Part shown: positions 1 through 12,527 of the stretch, piece by piece
Numbering within the stretch: the first letter of the stretch is position 1
How the letters are laid out: each line of letters begins with the position of its first letter
NCBI GenBank assembly: GCA_951799425.1
Contig: OX637396.1
Coordinates: forward strand, 42,089,901-42,153,900
DNA length: 64,000 nt
Direction: 5' to 3'
From: Ilex aquifolium
Taxonomy: Eukaryota; Streptophyta; Magnoliopsida; Aquifoliales; Aquifoliaceae
The notes under the pieces: generated by a model
What the model was told of the DNA's origin: nothing
The model's database searches: none
The model's input: only the letters and a program-made list of their open reading frames with translations
Made by a program: the position numbers and the translations under genes

Positions 1-344
1 ACAAAATCTCTTAAAATTAGTAAACTAAAATTGATTCCTTAGAGTATTGATATGATTTGTTGGAACTTCATTTGGTTCAAAAATTATGGAATATATAGCC
101 AAAAATGAGTAAAATATAGAATTTGTAAGAAGATTAAATATTATAGAATATTACTTTTATTTGTGTCAAATCTATAATATTAAATAGAGCAGACTTCAAT
201 AAGTCAATTTGACGGTCTCAAATAGACTCATCTAACGGCCTCTAACATCTCTCTCAAAACCATTCACATTGAATTTTTACCCTCCCAAATTCATCACTTC
301 TCACTTACGTTGCACCGTACCTTCAGGCACGGGTTACCCCTAGT
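1..344 (+). mobile_element. Helitron-like 3' end (body extends left of window)
   Basis: The stretch ends in CTAGT at 340-344, preceded by an imperfect hairpin (arms 315-321 and 326-332, one mismatch) about 8 bases upstream. This matches the hairpin plus CTRRT ending of Helitrons. The block around 180-270 has diverged copies in opposite orientation at about 45.2 kb and 51.2 kb, and the 45.2 kb copy also ends in a CTRRT motif. The base after CTAGT is A rather than the usual T, so the assignment is moderate. Confidence 0.45.
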
Positions 345-785
345 ACAGCAATAAACATGCACACTATGCACATAAAAAACAAACAAATTCATTAAGTAAA
401 AATACACACACAATGCGCATAAAAAACACAAAAATACACTCAGTATAATGAAAACATACACACCCACACACACACAAATACACTAAAACACACATAGTAA
501 GTCCCCAAAGAAATGCACACACTAAAAACCAAAACATTCATATTAATACACCCAAAAAGCATATACATGATAAACAAAAAACACACACACATACACATTG
601 GTAACATCCTTGATGATACACCAAAAAACACATGCACACAATTTTGACACACCGTAGCACACCAAACACACAGTGGTAACACTCACTAACACAGGAAAAA
701 AAAAATAGTACTACATGAAAAACACATACTAGTACAACAAAAAACACACTAATATACAAAAAAAAAAAAAAAAACACAAAGGTCA
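345..785. repeat. A/C-rich low-complexity tract
   Basis: Nearly all bases on the plus strand are A or C, with short irregular CACA and AAACAC runs. It starts directly after the putative Helitron end. Long translated frames on the minus strand here are Val/Cys/Phe/Leu-rich artefacts of the composition. Similar tracts recur at 1.5-2.1, 8.3-10.9, 15.9-16.3 and 17.4-18.2 kb. Confidence 0.85.
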
Positions 786-1499
786 AAACATGGATAAAAT
801 AGTCATAAATTTCTGAAGTTTCAAGTGTAAGAAATTTTGAAGCTTCAAAATTAAATTAAATACAACATAAAATCAGTACCATTTATCCTTAATAAAATAT
901 AAACAAAAAAATGAACAAAAACAATTTTTACTTTGTACATTTCAACTCACTCCTATATTATAGTGGAATAAGAGTGTTTTCAAATCCCATAGGTCGTTTA
1001 CATCTGATTAACTTTGTACTAAATTTCTCAGTAATATTTTTTCATTACACACAATCAAAAAATCTACCACAACATCATCATTCATTTTGTTGCAAAACTT
1101 AATTAAGATTAGCCTCCATACTACTAAGTAATTGATTCATTAGAAGAGCGAGAAATATTTTTGGGTTTGGACACTTTCAATTGCATCTAATCGTGTTTTA
1201 CTAAGTTATGAGCCACGAATATGCCAAAAAAAGTCAAAGTGAACCATACAATAGATTTTTAAAAAAAAGGGGAAACGTACTTTGATATAAAGAAATATTA
1301 TCTTTGACTATTATATCGATTAGGGCATTTTACATCTGTTGTTGTACTTAGTACAAAAATAAAACATTTATTCCAATGTGTTCGTAATAGAAAGAAAATA
1401 AAATAAGATCATTATAAAATTTTTCAAAAAACTTATGCGAGGTGGTCATCTTTATACTACTATAGGTGATGGTTACTGAAAGATGAGTGGGATCAAGTG
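786..1499. other. AT-rich stretch, no gene recognised
   Basis: I see no coding signature, repeat border or RNA gene. A 63-codon frame on the plus strand at 911-1102 lacks any recognisable motif. Confidence 0.6.
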
Positions 1500-2140
1500 C
1501 CCCCATACACTTATATGTGCCTCTGCCCCCGCATACACAAAACATGCAACATAAAACATTGTATTGACACGTACTGATACACCAACGCACTCACACAAAT
1601 ATACCAAAAAAACACAAATATAATGCATAAATGCACCATAAAAAACACACTGATATGCAAAAGCACACATGAATTCCCCAACGAAATACACACCGACACC
1701 CAAAAAAAAAAAAGGCACACACATGGTAATACACCAAAAACAAACACACAATGGATGCCCCTACTTATGATTCAGAACAAAAAACCCATATTACCATTAT
1801 TTCGTTCATAAGTAGTGCACCCCCAAAAAATAAGAGATGCAGATAAAGAAGACACCAGATGATAAAAGCAAAAAAACACAAATATAATGCACCATAAAAA
1901 ACACACTAATATACAAAAACACACATATGAATTCCCCAAATAAATACACACTGACACCCAAAAAAAAACAGGCACGCGCATGGTAATACACCAAAAACAA
2001 ACACACAATGGCTGCCCCAACTTATGATTCAGAACAAAAAACCCATATTACCATTATTTCACTCATAAGTAGTGCACCCCCCAAAAAATAAGAGATGCAG
2101 ATAAAGAAGACAGCAGATGATAAAAGCAAAAAACACTTCA
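1500..2140. repeat. A/C-rich tract with 257-bp tandem duplication
   Basis: A unit comprising an A/C-rich part plus a unique part (ATGGATGCCCCTACTTATG at 1751, ATGGCTGCCCCAACTTATG at 2008) occurs twice in tandem with a period of 257 bases. The two copies differ by scattered substitutions. Confidence 0.85.
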
Positions 2141-2651
2141 CATACCTCAAATACCAAGCCAACACTATCTCAAATATATCAAGCACATTTACAACTTTCG
2201 TGCATTTTAAGGCTTTAATTCTCTAGGGATACTTTAGTCCTTTTCTTTTCTTTACAGTTGTTTATGTTGCGCTCACTCATCCTCCTGGAGATGCATGTTC
2301 CCAACCTGGAGAAGCCCCTAGCTTTACCAGATCAGTTGCAAAATATGTAACGATTACGTGAAAGGAAATTTCATGGTTTGACAATAAATCATGGGTACTA
2401 AATCCCATGATACAGTACTGCTAGAGATATTTCCTGCATCATGTTCTTCCATAGGAGTGTTCATTTTACTATTCTTTTCGATGTCCATCACTATGGATTC
2501 TAGCAAATGAAACTAAAAAAAGATACCATTTGTTTCTCAGTCCTTCCCCACCGGGTGTATTCCTTTTATCAACGAAGGATCTACTATTAAGTAAAAGGTC
2601 CGGACAATTCATCCAAAATGAATCCAATGATAGTTTGGAGTTAATTCATAC
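2141..2651. other. Spacer with no gene recognised
   Basis: This lies downstream of the last SEC10-like exon on the minus strand. I could not match any segment to the next expected SEC10 exon. An open plus-strand frame near 2257-2350 (LILLEMHVPNLEKPL) was not recognised. Confidence 0.5.
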
Positions 2652-4889
2652 CTTCAACATCCAAGTCACCACACCCCACACCATGCAAGTCTTGAGAAAG
2701 TTCCTGTGTCTTCTCACATGTCACAGCTAGCATTCGCAGGTACTGAAACAACAGGCAAATCCAAGTGAATAAAAATATAACTATGGCATCACGTTTGAAT
2801 GGGTAGAAAATTGCAGTCATAGTAATTTAACCAAGAGAAGTCTGCATTCTTCCATAGGAGGTGGATTCACAAGAGATGGGTTCTTCACCAATAGCTTCTT
2901 GAGAAGTTTTGGAATTCTGTCCTCCAAATTTTGCTGCATACACACAGAACATTGTTCACAACTGTGAGATCACCAACCAATACCATCCTGGTATCCCCTC
3001 CAATACAATGAACTAACACCAAAACCATGGGAACAAAAAGAAAGGTGTTCATCATGAAATACCTGAACCAAAATTGGCATTCATCATTAGGAGAAGGAAA
3101 TACAACCGTCATGGTAGCTGCTTCTTTTCACACAGAATCCGCAACAAATCTTAACCATTAAATCAAGATCAATGAAAAGACACAACAACTTTGAACAGAT
3201 CAAGGATAGTACTTCAAACTAGGTTGGGGACTCTGGTAATCCAGAACTAATCTTGTGTCTGCATTCATGGCCTCCATGTCAAACATTGGGCATAATCCAA
3301 TATAATGTTGCATGGCACCAGTACCCCTGTTGAACTGCATTGCAAATCAAGCAGGTAAGAAGAAGAAAGGAAAAAACTTCCCTAAAGATTATAACAGTTC
3401 TTTAAAAACTTACTGAGTTCCATCCTATACCGAAAGTAGCAAATTGAAACAATAGTCTATAATCACAATGAATAAATACTAAATCCTTGACACACAGAAT
3501 CTTTTGAAAACCAGATAACCCCCTTATCTGAATGCATTCATCTATCCATATGTGAAGGTGAAAAAAGAAAGAAAAGTCTATAGCATTGTATGGTTTCCAA
3601 GATAGTATTGCTGTTCATGAGCATGTTGGAGTTATTACAAGCAACAGAAGGAACATATCAAAAATCAGATCCAGTTTTTGCAACACAAACCAATAAACTA
3701 AAACATGACAATTAGATGCAATTGAAGAAACCATAACAAGATTGGGAAAAAATAGAACAAGAACAACAGCAGTAGAAAGTTTAAATTGCCTTGTTTAATC
3801 TCAGAATGCCCACACACAAAAATATACTTTCAAATATTTGTTCTTTTGAAAGTAGGAGTCTGGAGTAGTTAGTCAATTCTTTCAAAACATTAAAAAGTAT
3901 AAATGAATTCCAAGAAACGGTGGGTAAATATGCAGATCTGTTCACCCTCACCATGTTACAAAAAGCATTACCAAAGTGTCTATGAAAGGCCATGCAAATT
4001 GACCTTCTAGGTAAAGCATTGTCTAGCATGCCCAGGAAACAAAAATACTCTAGCTTCTATGATTCACCTTTTGAAATGGAAATACCAAACATGCCTCAAT
4101 GTTTTTGATTGAATATAAAGGTTTGGGTGGTGGTGAAAGGGGTGATGTTCTTTGGAATTGTGCTTTCTTTGCAATAGTGTGGGTCATTTGGATGGAAAGA
4201 AATTCTAGAATTTTTTAAGATAAAAAAGATGTGAAGGAAGGGATGTGGGATCGAATTTATTTCCTTGCATAATTTTGGGCCTCCATTACAAAGGAGGTCG
4301 AAAGTATTACCTCAAGTTGGATGGCATCGTGTGGGAGATAATTTTCTTTTGATGGCTGTTTAGTTTTTGTATTTTGCTCTTTTTTTGTATGTTTGAGGGT
4401 TGGACTACTTGTTCACCCTTGCTTGCACCTTTTTTTGGTTCTTATCAATGAAAAGTTTGTTTCTTATAAAAAAAAAAAGTGCCTGCTGTGTGTTTGCTAG
4501 GTGTTGCACATATAGTACCAGGTTTGGTTAAAGCCGTGTCCAAGAGCTGGGAATTTAGGGGAAGGAGTCTAATCCTATGTATTTCTATCATTAGCTGGTG
4601 GAGATTGTGGAAACCATAGCAGAATAGGTGATTCGACAAGTTGATGGTTCAGTATAAGGCATCTACAATCTAGGTTGATTAACATTTCCATTCTTTAGTA
4701 ATTTATGTGTTCCCTAACATGCATCTTGCACAATTTCTATTTGTAGAGAAAAAAATCATATCGTGAAATGAACAAATAAACGTCACCGAAATAACCTGAG
4801 ACAAAATTTGAGGACACTCTGCCATGGTAGACAATTCTCTTCTCTGTGATGCTGCATCAAATCGAGTCGGCAACCTGTTCTCCACTTCT
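2652..4889 (-). pseudogene. SEC10: Exocyst SEC10 relic, middle exons
   Basis: Five exon-like segments lie in the order of an authentic SEC10 (exocyst subunit that tethers secretory vesicles to the plasma membrane). 4889-4796 reads RFDAASQRRELSTMAEC and ends in a GT donor. 3334 to about 3210 reads FNRGTGAMQHYIG and then MNADTRLVL. About 3149-3063 reads KEAATMTVVFPSPND. 2933-2832 reads KNPSLVNPPPMEE and is open. 2742-2652 reads YLRMLAV and GCGDLDVE, open, with both splice sites. Breaks are a TGA at 3128-3130 where the family has Arg, and a one-base deletion after PSPND. A LINE end sits in the intron between the first two exons. Introns are retained, so this is not a processed copy. The start, N-terminus and most other exons are absent. 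Confidence 0.85.
4085..4478 (+). mobile_element. Truncated LINE (L1-type) 3' end with poly(A)
   Basis: The plus strand encodes a decayed reverse-transcriptase-type zinc-binding tail with the motif AIVWVIWMERNSRIF followed by a stop. A T-rich 3' UTR and an 11-base poly(A) tract (4468-4478) come next. WxxWxERNxRIF is typical of the C-terminus of plant L1-like LINEs. The element is 5'-truncated and I could not find a target-site duplication. It lies in the intron between two SEC10-like exons in the opposite orientation. Confidence 0.8.
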
Positions 4890-5436
4890 TACACAAGCTT
4901 GAACAAGAAAACACGATATGCTAGTATAGAATTTACCAAAAAAAATTAGCAAGGAGGAAATCTGTGAGCCTATTTAACCTCCAAGTCCTAAATGTTTCAA
5001 CTTTGGAACTTTCAACAATTAATACACAAATGGGGCTCTCACTTTACTATTCACATATGGAGAAAAGCAATTTAATGGATTCATAGTCTCTAACATATGT
5101 CAATCATTTGCGCTACTTCTAGTGAACGCCTGACCAACTTTTTGTAATTTATTTTATAGCGAAATGCACATAATTCTTATTAACCAAATGTTAAATGCAT
5201 GCAACAACTCTTTCCCACAAATAAAATCATGACCATCAAACTAAATGGAGAGCTCGGTCACAGGCGGTGATGGGATCATGTACCATGACAAGCTATGATG
5301 GTTGTGGACTAAAAGGAAAATCTCAGACAAAATGGCATTTGCACTTATGCCAGTATTACTAGATATGACAGAAGAAATTAGTAGCAGAAAAAAAATTAAC
5401 TGAGGGTCACAAAGATGGCAGACGAGAAATAGGTAC

Positions 5437-6729
5437 CAATTCAGTCAAGAAGGCTTGTTTGTTAAGATCTTCTAGTGCAGTGAATGTAGCCTCAAGCACA
5501 TGGAAGAGGTATGCCACAACCCTGGCTAAAGGGAAAAGAAACATGGGCACATACCTGCCACTTGTAAGCAAAAAAGCAAAAGAGATGACAACAAAAAGGA
5601 CGAAAGGAAACAAGTTCAAGTTAAAATATGCTGCAACGAATGCCTTGAGGTAGTGCCATGAGATAAAATGATATCATTTTAATGCCAGGACATGCCTATA
5701 TTTTCTATGCTCTGCGAAACAGAACAATAGATTCAATATTGATTCAGTTCCCAGAAACATTCTCACATATTAGAAATATTTTTTCACCTAAAGTTCTATG
5801 GTTGTCAAGTTGGACAAACCTTGTGCAGGCATTGTTCGGCCGATGATCAGGAGTGAAAGAGAGAAAAATTGTTTCCATTGCTGTGGAATAAGAAATCTTT
5901 GTATCTTAATGCACATATTAAATTTCTCAGAGCTATTAGAGCAATCTAATGAGGCTACTATGAAATGTTGACTCATGAGTGGGGCAAGCTCTTCTATTCT
6001 GGTTCTTATCAATACACAAATGTATCACTCACCAAGAATTTCAATTGCACTAATATTCATTCTGTAGGAATTGGTTCAACCTTTTCCTAGCCCCTTCTCA
6101 TCAATGAACTCCTGAAATATACAAAGAACGCCCCCAATCAGTACAATGGAATGCATCTATTTTTCTATCTCTCGACTCGAAATGAAAGCATGTTTGAAAA
6201 AGGGTCTTAAAATGTGTAGGGTTGGGCTTGGAAGGTCTCTTAACGTCTTCTTTTTTCTTCTCATCTGAGTTATTTAACAAAGACTTGCCATGGTAAGGAA
6301 GAAAGGGTGATGCCATGCCATGCCATCATCAGATGATTGATAATCTGTTACTTTTTTGTTCAGCTGAGGGCCATTTATCAACCTATATCAGTTATCCAAT
6401 GAAAAATATTCACGTCTAAAATGAGATGACTAGCAAAAGAACCGAAGAAACACGCGTGACCTAAGTGCCTTTCATTTTTAACTGACTACTTGTCATAGAA
6501 AGACCAAAGCAGAGGTATAGCTGAAGAACAATTTATTTAATTGAGCCACTTAATGAAAGAATGGCCTGCTTTAGCATACATAAACCAGAGTGTACGCTTC
6601 AAAATCTTAAATTACAAACCTCAGCCATACCTGTTTCAATGCATCAGCACCCTCTGCAACGGACATAGCTGCAGCAATTTGAGCACCATCCAAAGGAAGT
6701 AAAAGCCCATAAATAGAGTTTACAAAGTA
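5437..6729 (-). pseudogene. SEC10: Exocyst SEC10 relic, late exons
   Basis: Four exon-like segments match the C-terminal third of SEC10. 6729-6631 is 33 codons, open, reading YFVNSIYGLLLPLDGAQ with both splice sites. About 6382-6318 reads VDKWPSAEQKS then, after a one-base shift, TDYQSSDDGMA. 5880-5820 ends in DHRPNNACT and a GT donor. 5521-5437 reads VVAYLFHVLEATFTAL and NKQAFLTEL, 85 bases, phases matching the previous exon. In the intact protein these residues follow the segments found at 2.65-4.89 kb, yet here they lie upstream of them on the same strand. The order is therefore permuted. The frameshift and missing exons make a functional product unlikely. Confidence 0.85.
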
Positions 6730-7054
6730 CTACAGAAAAAGTTCAAATCAATACAGGATTCAAGAAGTATCGGGCCATTCCCCCCAAGCATTCGAATGGG
6801 TAAAAGAATCCAAGAATCCTTAGTGTAATCGAATTTTTTTAAATGCTTTAATCCAAACTCATTGCTAACATGAAGTAGTATTTTGCACAAAAGAAAATAA
6901 AATAAAAAGGGCAGAAACCCACACTTGTTTTCAGCAGCATAAATTTTAGAACAAGAAATTTCAATTCAGCATAAGAAAAGATGATTAGAAAGAAAATGGG
7001 ATACTCATAAAAAATGATCACATTTTGAAATTCTATTTCTACCTATTAGTCTAC

Positions 7055-7181
7055 CTTCACATCTGAAGAGAAGTTTGTGACTATTTTTTTGTATCCCGCT
7101 TTCTTCGGCTGAAAATTCACCCACCTCAGCAAGATTTTCTCAGGTGGTAGGCTCATCAGCTCCTCCACATCCTGATAGTTT
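7055..7181 (-). pseudogene. FIM: Fimbrin exon relic (second CH domain region)
   Basis: One exon between an AG acceptor and a GT donor reads [19 protein letters not shown], then [11 protein letters not shown] and VTNFSSDVK without a stop. This is the hallmark of the plant fimbrin calponin-homology region that bundles F-actin. No adjacent fimbrin exon of the same region was found. The neighbour downstream is the SEC10 late-exon relic. Within fimbrin it should precede the piece at 11.66-12.53 kb, but it lies 3' of it. Confidence 0.85.
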
Positions 7182-7540
7182 CTGACATAAAATAATGAAA
7201 TGCATCAGAGGTAACACATGGCATAATTCCACTAATTGGTGCAAGACCAAAAGCCGGTGAGAGAACATTTTTCACCTCACTATCATTGATCAACTCCACC
7301 GAGTGTTTTCTTCAGATTGAGGTCTGCCAGCAGTTGTATTTAGGAATAGCATGCATTAACCATGTCCAATTTAATCCAAAATACACAGTAAAATTCTTAT
7401 GTAGATAGTATTTAATATTAGACAAAGGGATCCTTGTGATACAAAGCTTTGGGAATCCAACATCTCCAAAATTTTGGATAAGTGGATACTTGAAGAATCT
7501 CACTAACGATCTGAGATATTAATTCTTTCTTTTTGCCACT

Positions 7541-7670
7541 TCTACATGTAGGCTTGGTCTTAGCCACTTCTACATGTAGGCTTGGTCTTAGCCACATGAT
7601 CTGAGGCATTAATCCTTTCTGGTAATCCTTTCTTTTTGCCGCTTCTACATGTAGGCTTGGTCTTAGCTCT
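7541..7670. repeat. Short tandem repeats of a 25-base unit
   Basis: The unit CTTCTACATGTAGGCTTGG plus CTTAGC occurs twice in direct succession near 7541-7592 and again near 7640-7666. A related single copy is at about 16650. Confidence 0.8.
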
Positions 7671-8335
7671 AGCTCTTCCCTTGTGGAAAAATATAATTAA
7701 GAAAGATAGTTCATGTCACAACCAATAAATATTAGAAGTGCTGGTCACATAGTTTAGATGGCCTCCAAGTAACAACATTTTGTTTCAAGTGATTAAAAGT
7801 GACCAACGAATGAGAAAATCTGACATAATATTAACAAGCCTGTCAAACCACAACGCGACTCGTACTATTATGCAGACACATGAATAATGCAATTTTATGA
7901 TGATGAACAAGGTCTTCCATAACCATTATGCATGATTTTACAACAACGGCATGACGCATACATCTAACTTTCAATAATAACCACTCTGGGACAAATTAAA
8001 GCAATATGTTACCTGGATTGAAGGCCAAAGCATCAAGCAACAAAAAGAAGTTGCATATATGAATAAGAAACAACCAATTTTGGAAGGTATTAATACAACT
8101 TGATGGTGAACTAAGGCACAAAACTACTTTTGTCGCTCTATCAACTTCACCATGTCTACAACTAAACAATTCGCAAGTGCAAAACACACGAATATGGAGG
8201 AGGCAAATTGTGGGTTAAACTAGTTGTGAGCAGATTGATGACGAGTTGGTTGTAATTCAAATCCAATAAATTTTCAACCTGTTTAACAAATGAGTTATAA
8301 CGGGTTGGTATAAATTAATAATCCCGTAACAAATG
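7630..8335. repeat. Segmental duplication block, copy 1
   Basis: This roughly 700-base stretch is highly similar to 16640-17400, sharing for example CCTCCAAGTAACAACATTTTG and TACCTGGATTGAAGGCCAA. The second copy has extra internal repeats and indels. No coding content was recognised in either copy. The block leads directly into the tandem array that follows. Confidence 0.85.
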
Positions 8336-10925
8336 GCCAAAAACATTAAGAAAAGCACGCACTAATCAAAATACAAACACAGACACACAAACACAAAAAG
8401 CGCACGCATAAACATATAGATAACATAAAAAAATACACAAGGTAACACATTATACAGAAAAACAAATTGTAAAAAAAAAAAAAAAATACAATATAAGACA
8501 CAAACCACTCTAGTAGTTCTATGAATTTCATTATGTCTAGATCTAAACAATTCGCAAGTGTAAAGCACACGAAGATAAAGGAGGCAAATTGCGGGTTTTA
8601 CTAGTTATGGGTGGATTGATGACGAGTAGGTTGTAATCCAAATCCAAAATAAGTAAAAAAAAATAATAATATAGGCAAGCACTCATAAAATACAAACAGA
8701 GACACACATGATTAAGGTACACGCATTTACACATAAAAACACACAGATAAACACATAGATAACATTAAAAATACTCACCGTAACACATTATACGAAAAAA
8801 CAATGTGGAAAAAAAAAATATACAAACACTGTAGTAAAAACCTACACACCCCACCCAATATACTTCTAAAAAAACCATAAACAAAAACACCATATAAGAA
8901 TGAAACACAAAAACACATAGTGCACATCAAAACATATAGATAACCAAAAAAAAAAAATACACATGGTAAACATTATACAGAAAAGCAAATTGAAAAAAGA
9001 AAAATACAATGTAAGACACAAACTACTCTAGTAGTTCTATCAACTTCACTATTTCTAGATCTAAACAATTCGGGAGTGCAAAGCACACGAAGAAAAAAGA
9101 GACAAATTGCAGGTTGGACTAATTGTGGGAGGTTGGTGATGAGTAGGTTGTAATCCAAATCCAACTCATTTTCAAATCATTTAACAAATGAGTTATAACA
9201 GATTTGACCATAACGAGTTGGATTAAATTCGTAAACCCGTGAAAAAATAAGTAAAAAACATTACCATAAACAAGCACTCATAAAATACAAACAGAGACAC
9301 ACATGATAAAAGTACACGCACTAACACATAAAAACACACACATAAACACATAGATAACATCAAAAATACTCACGATAAGACATTATACAGGAAAATAATG
9401 TGGAAAAAAAAATAAAAAAACACTAGAAAAAACCTACACACCCCACCCAATACACTTATAAAAAAAAAACATACACAAAAACACCATATAAGAAAGAAAC
9501 ACACAAACACATAGAACACATAAAAACATATAGATAACAAAAAAAATACACATGGTACCAAATTATACAGAAAAACAAATTAGATAAAGAAAAATACAAT
9601 GTAAGACGTAAACAATTCGCCAGTGCAAAGCACACGGAGAAAAAGGAGGCAAATTGTGGGTTGGACTAATTGTGGGTGGATTGGTGATGAGTAGGTTGTA
9701 ATCCAAATCCAACTCTTTTTCAAATCGTTTAACAAATGAGTTATAACATATTTGACCATAACGAGTTGGATTAAATTCGTAACCCGTAAAAAAATTACCA
9801 TAGACAAACACTCATAAAATACAACCAGAAATACAAATGATAAAAGTACACGCACTAACACATAAAAACACACACATAAACACATAGATAATAAAAAATG
9901 CTCACGATAAGACATTATACAGAAAAATAATGTAGAAAAAAAAAATACAAAAACACTGTAGTAAAAACCTACACACCCCACCCAATACACTTATAAAAAA
10001 AAAACATACACAAAAACGTCATATAAGAACGAAACACACAAACATATAAAAATATATAGATAACAAAAAAAAAAAAATACACATGGTAACACATTATACA
10101 GAAAAACAAATTGAAAAAAGAAAAATACAATATAAGACCCAAACTACTCTAATAGTTCTATCAACTTCACTATCTCTAGATCTAAACAATTCACGAGTGC
10201 AACGCACAAAAAGATAAGGAGGCAAATTACGAGTTGGAATAGTTGTGGGTGGATTGATGACGAGTAAGTTATAATCCAAATCCAACTCATTTTCAAACCG
10301 TTTAACAAATGAATTATAACATATTTGACCATAATGGGTTAGACTAAATTTGTAAACCCGTAAAAAATAACTAAAAAAACATTAATATAGGCAAGCACTC
10401 ATAAAATACAAACAGAGACACACATGATAAAAGTACACGCATTAACACATAAAAAAACACATAAACACCTAGATAACATTAAAAATACTCACGGTAACAC
10501 ATTATATAGAAAAACAACGTGGAAAAAGAAAAATACAGAAACATAGTAGTAAAAATCTACACACCCCACCCAATACACATACAAAAAAAAAATACACAAA
10601 AACACCTTATAAGAATAAAACGCAAAAACACATAGTGCACATCAAAACATATAGCTGACAAAAAAAAATACACATGGTAACATATTATACAAAAAAATAA
10701 ATTGAAAAAAGAAAAATGCAATGTAAGACGCAAACTACTCTAGTAGTTCTATCAACTTCACTATCTCTAGATCTAAACAATTCGCGAGTGCAAAGTAAAC
10801 GGAGAAAAAGAAGGCAAATTGCCGATTGGACTAGTTGTGGGTGGATTGGTGATGAGCAGGTTGTAATCCAAATCCAACTCATTTTCAAACCGTTTAACAA
10901 ATGAGTTATAACAGAGTTGAGGCAT
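8095..10925. repeat. Tandem array of 0.5-0.6 kb units with A/C-rich half
   Basis: Each unit has a conserved block of about 200 bases (TAGTTCTATCAACTTCAC, AACAATTCGCGAGTGCAAAG, GGTTGTAATCCAAATCCAA) and an A/C-rich half (CACACATAAACACATAGATAAC). Conserved blocks start near 8095, 8505, 9020, 9600, 10140 and 10730, giving spacings of about 410-590 bases. Two further units lie at 17.16 and 17.61 kb. The units differ by indels and substitutions, so the array is old or turning over slowly. Confidence 0.88.
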
Positions 10926-11205
10926 AGGGTATAATTCCCATTTTTTTCACAGATTGGGTACTCTCTAGTGTTGATGGCGGGACTACCACATTGATAAGCT
11001 TACGGCATGACACAAAATGCTTCTAATTAATTGAACCAACAACAATATACAACAATCTTGAAAAATAAAGGGAAATCTCTAGACATATATATGGGTACAA
11101 GAAGCACAATAAGTGGGTGATGATCACCAAATAAGAACTCCATCCTTCGCAATTTCAAATTGGTCATTAGTTGAAGGATCTATAGGAAGGTAGCAATTTA
11201 AAGAG
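10917..11205. repeat. Duplicated 290-bp block, copy 1
   Basis: This is closely similar to 14080-14370. Both contain GAGTTGAGGCATAGGGTAT and GAACTCCATCCTTC and end in AGTTGAAGGATCTATAGGAA. They lie 3.2 kb apart in direct orientation and bracket the fimbrin and DRP1 exon relics. Confidence 0.88.
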
Positions 11206-11659
11206 AATTCAGATCATGTTATACCTGTAAAAGAGAGGGCGATGCCGCTAGAGTGCAACAGTTGAACCATGTGCTATCCACTTTAGTGGATACAGTACCT
11301 TTGTAAATCAAAATCATAAGCTAACAATTTGATTCCAACGTGTCCAAAGCTTAAAGCAGACATGCTCAGATAAACGTATTGGATTTGGTCTGTGGACTTA
11401 GAATCTTAGATGGACCTAATGGGGATCATGCGTATTTATTCAAGAACTGTTAAACCATTTACCCAAAAAAAACCCCAAGGGACTCTTCCTAAATTCCCAG
11501 CAAAGCACAATAGATTGGCTGGAAGTCCCACTATATGGAAGCACTTGTTTCCATGAGTTGGATTACAAATTTAGTTCCATCTCAGACATAATTGCACCTT
11601 GAGGCCTCAAGAAGTCAAACTTTAGAACTAAAACAACCCTCTAAAAGGTTTTAAATTAC

Positions 11660-12527
11660 CTCAGTTATGCCTTCAGGAAGAAAAATATTCAACATCCAAG
11701 CTTCCTCGCAATACTGATGATGTTGGTTGCAATCATCTTTTTCTCCTCCTCTACATTACCCCAAATTTTAAAGAAGAAAAGAATCAGTTTCAAGTATCTT
11801 AGTAGTGAAATGAAGCCAAAGACAAGCAAGAACCATTAGTATCATACAAAATGGCTAGCACAATCCCAGACAGCTAGAAAAATACTTCCATAAAGAATGT
11901 GCATGATTTTGTATCCGTCCACGTACATTATGTAGAATATATTATTTTCAAGACCTCCTTTATTATATCAAAATCTAATTATGCTCCAAATGCACCTAAA
12001 GGTTTAGCAATTACATACAAACAAACGGCAAAAAGAAATTTCAAAGTTGTAAATTCAAAACAATTGACGACACTTCCCTGCCTCTGAAATGATCAACACG
12101 GACAACTCAGTACATGCTGTAGCTGCATAATTAAACAGCCCAGAGGACAAAGACACAATTCAACTCCAATCTCAATATACCTTTTCACTTCCACAAAACT
12201 TTTAATGAAAAATACACATGGATAAAGGGACACACATGCATGCATATCGTTTCAAGATGCAATGAATCAAATCATACACTGTCCTTCATACTAAGCATAA
12301 TGCAATGTTGCTTCATATGGCTTGAACAAATAAAATAAGCAACGACAAAGAAGATCTTTAAGCAATATTATGAACAACTAGTAAAAAAAATTTAGAAGCT
12401 TTTCATTGCATAAATTGGAAGACGGCATACCCTTTTCTCCTTTTGTAACACGACTCCGATTGACCACTTGAGGATGTACAGCACTAAGCAGCTCAAGGAG
12501 GAAAATTCCATTTAATAAACTATTATC
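11660..12527 (-). pseudogene. FIM: Fimbrin exon relic (fourth CH domain region)
   Basis: Two consecutive exons are visible. 12527-12431 reads NSLLNGIFLLELLSAV then VTKGEK. 11750-11660 reads EEEKKMIATNIISIARKLGC, a stop, then IFFLPEGITEV. Exon phases join correctly through GT/AG introns, as in plant fimbrin's last actin-binding module. The TGA at 11689-11691 replaces the family's Ser codon. With no other exons nearby, this is a broken fragment. It precedes the earlier-coding fimbrin exon at 7.1 kb on the same strand, so the gene order is scrambled. Confidence 0.88.

Noticed and set aside
440-2020. Several minus-strand frames rich in Cys, Val, Phe and Leu
   Set aside because: They are translations of A/C-rich low-complexity DNA. 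The same pattern appears at 8.3-10.9, 15.8-16.3 and 17.8-18.1 kb with no conserved order.
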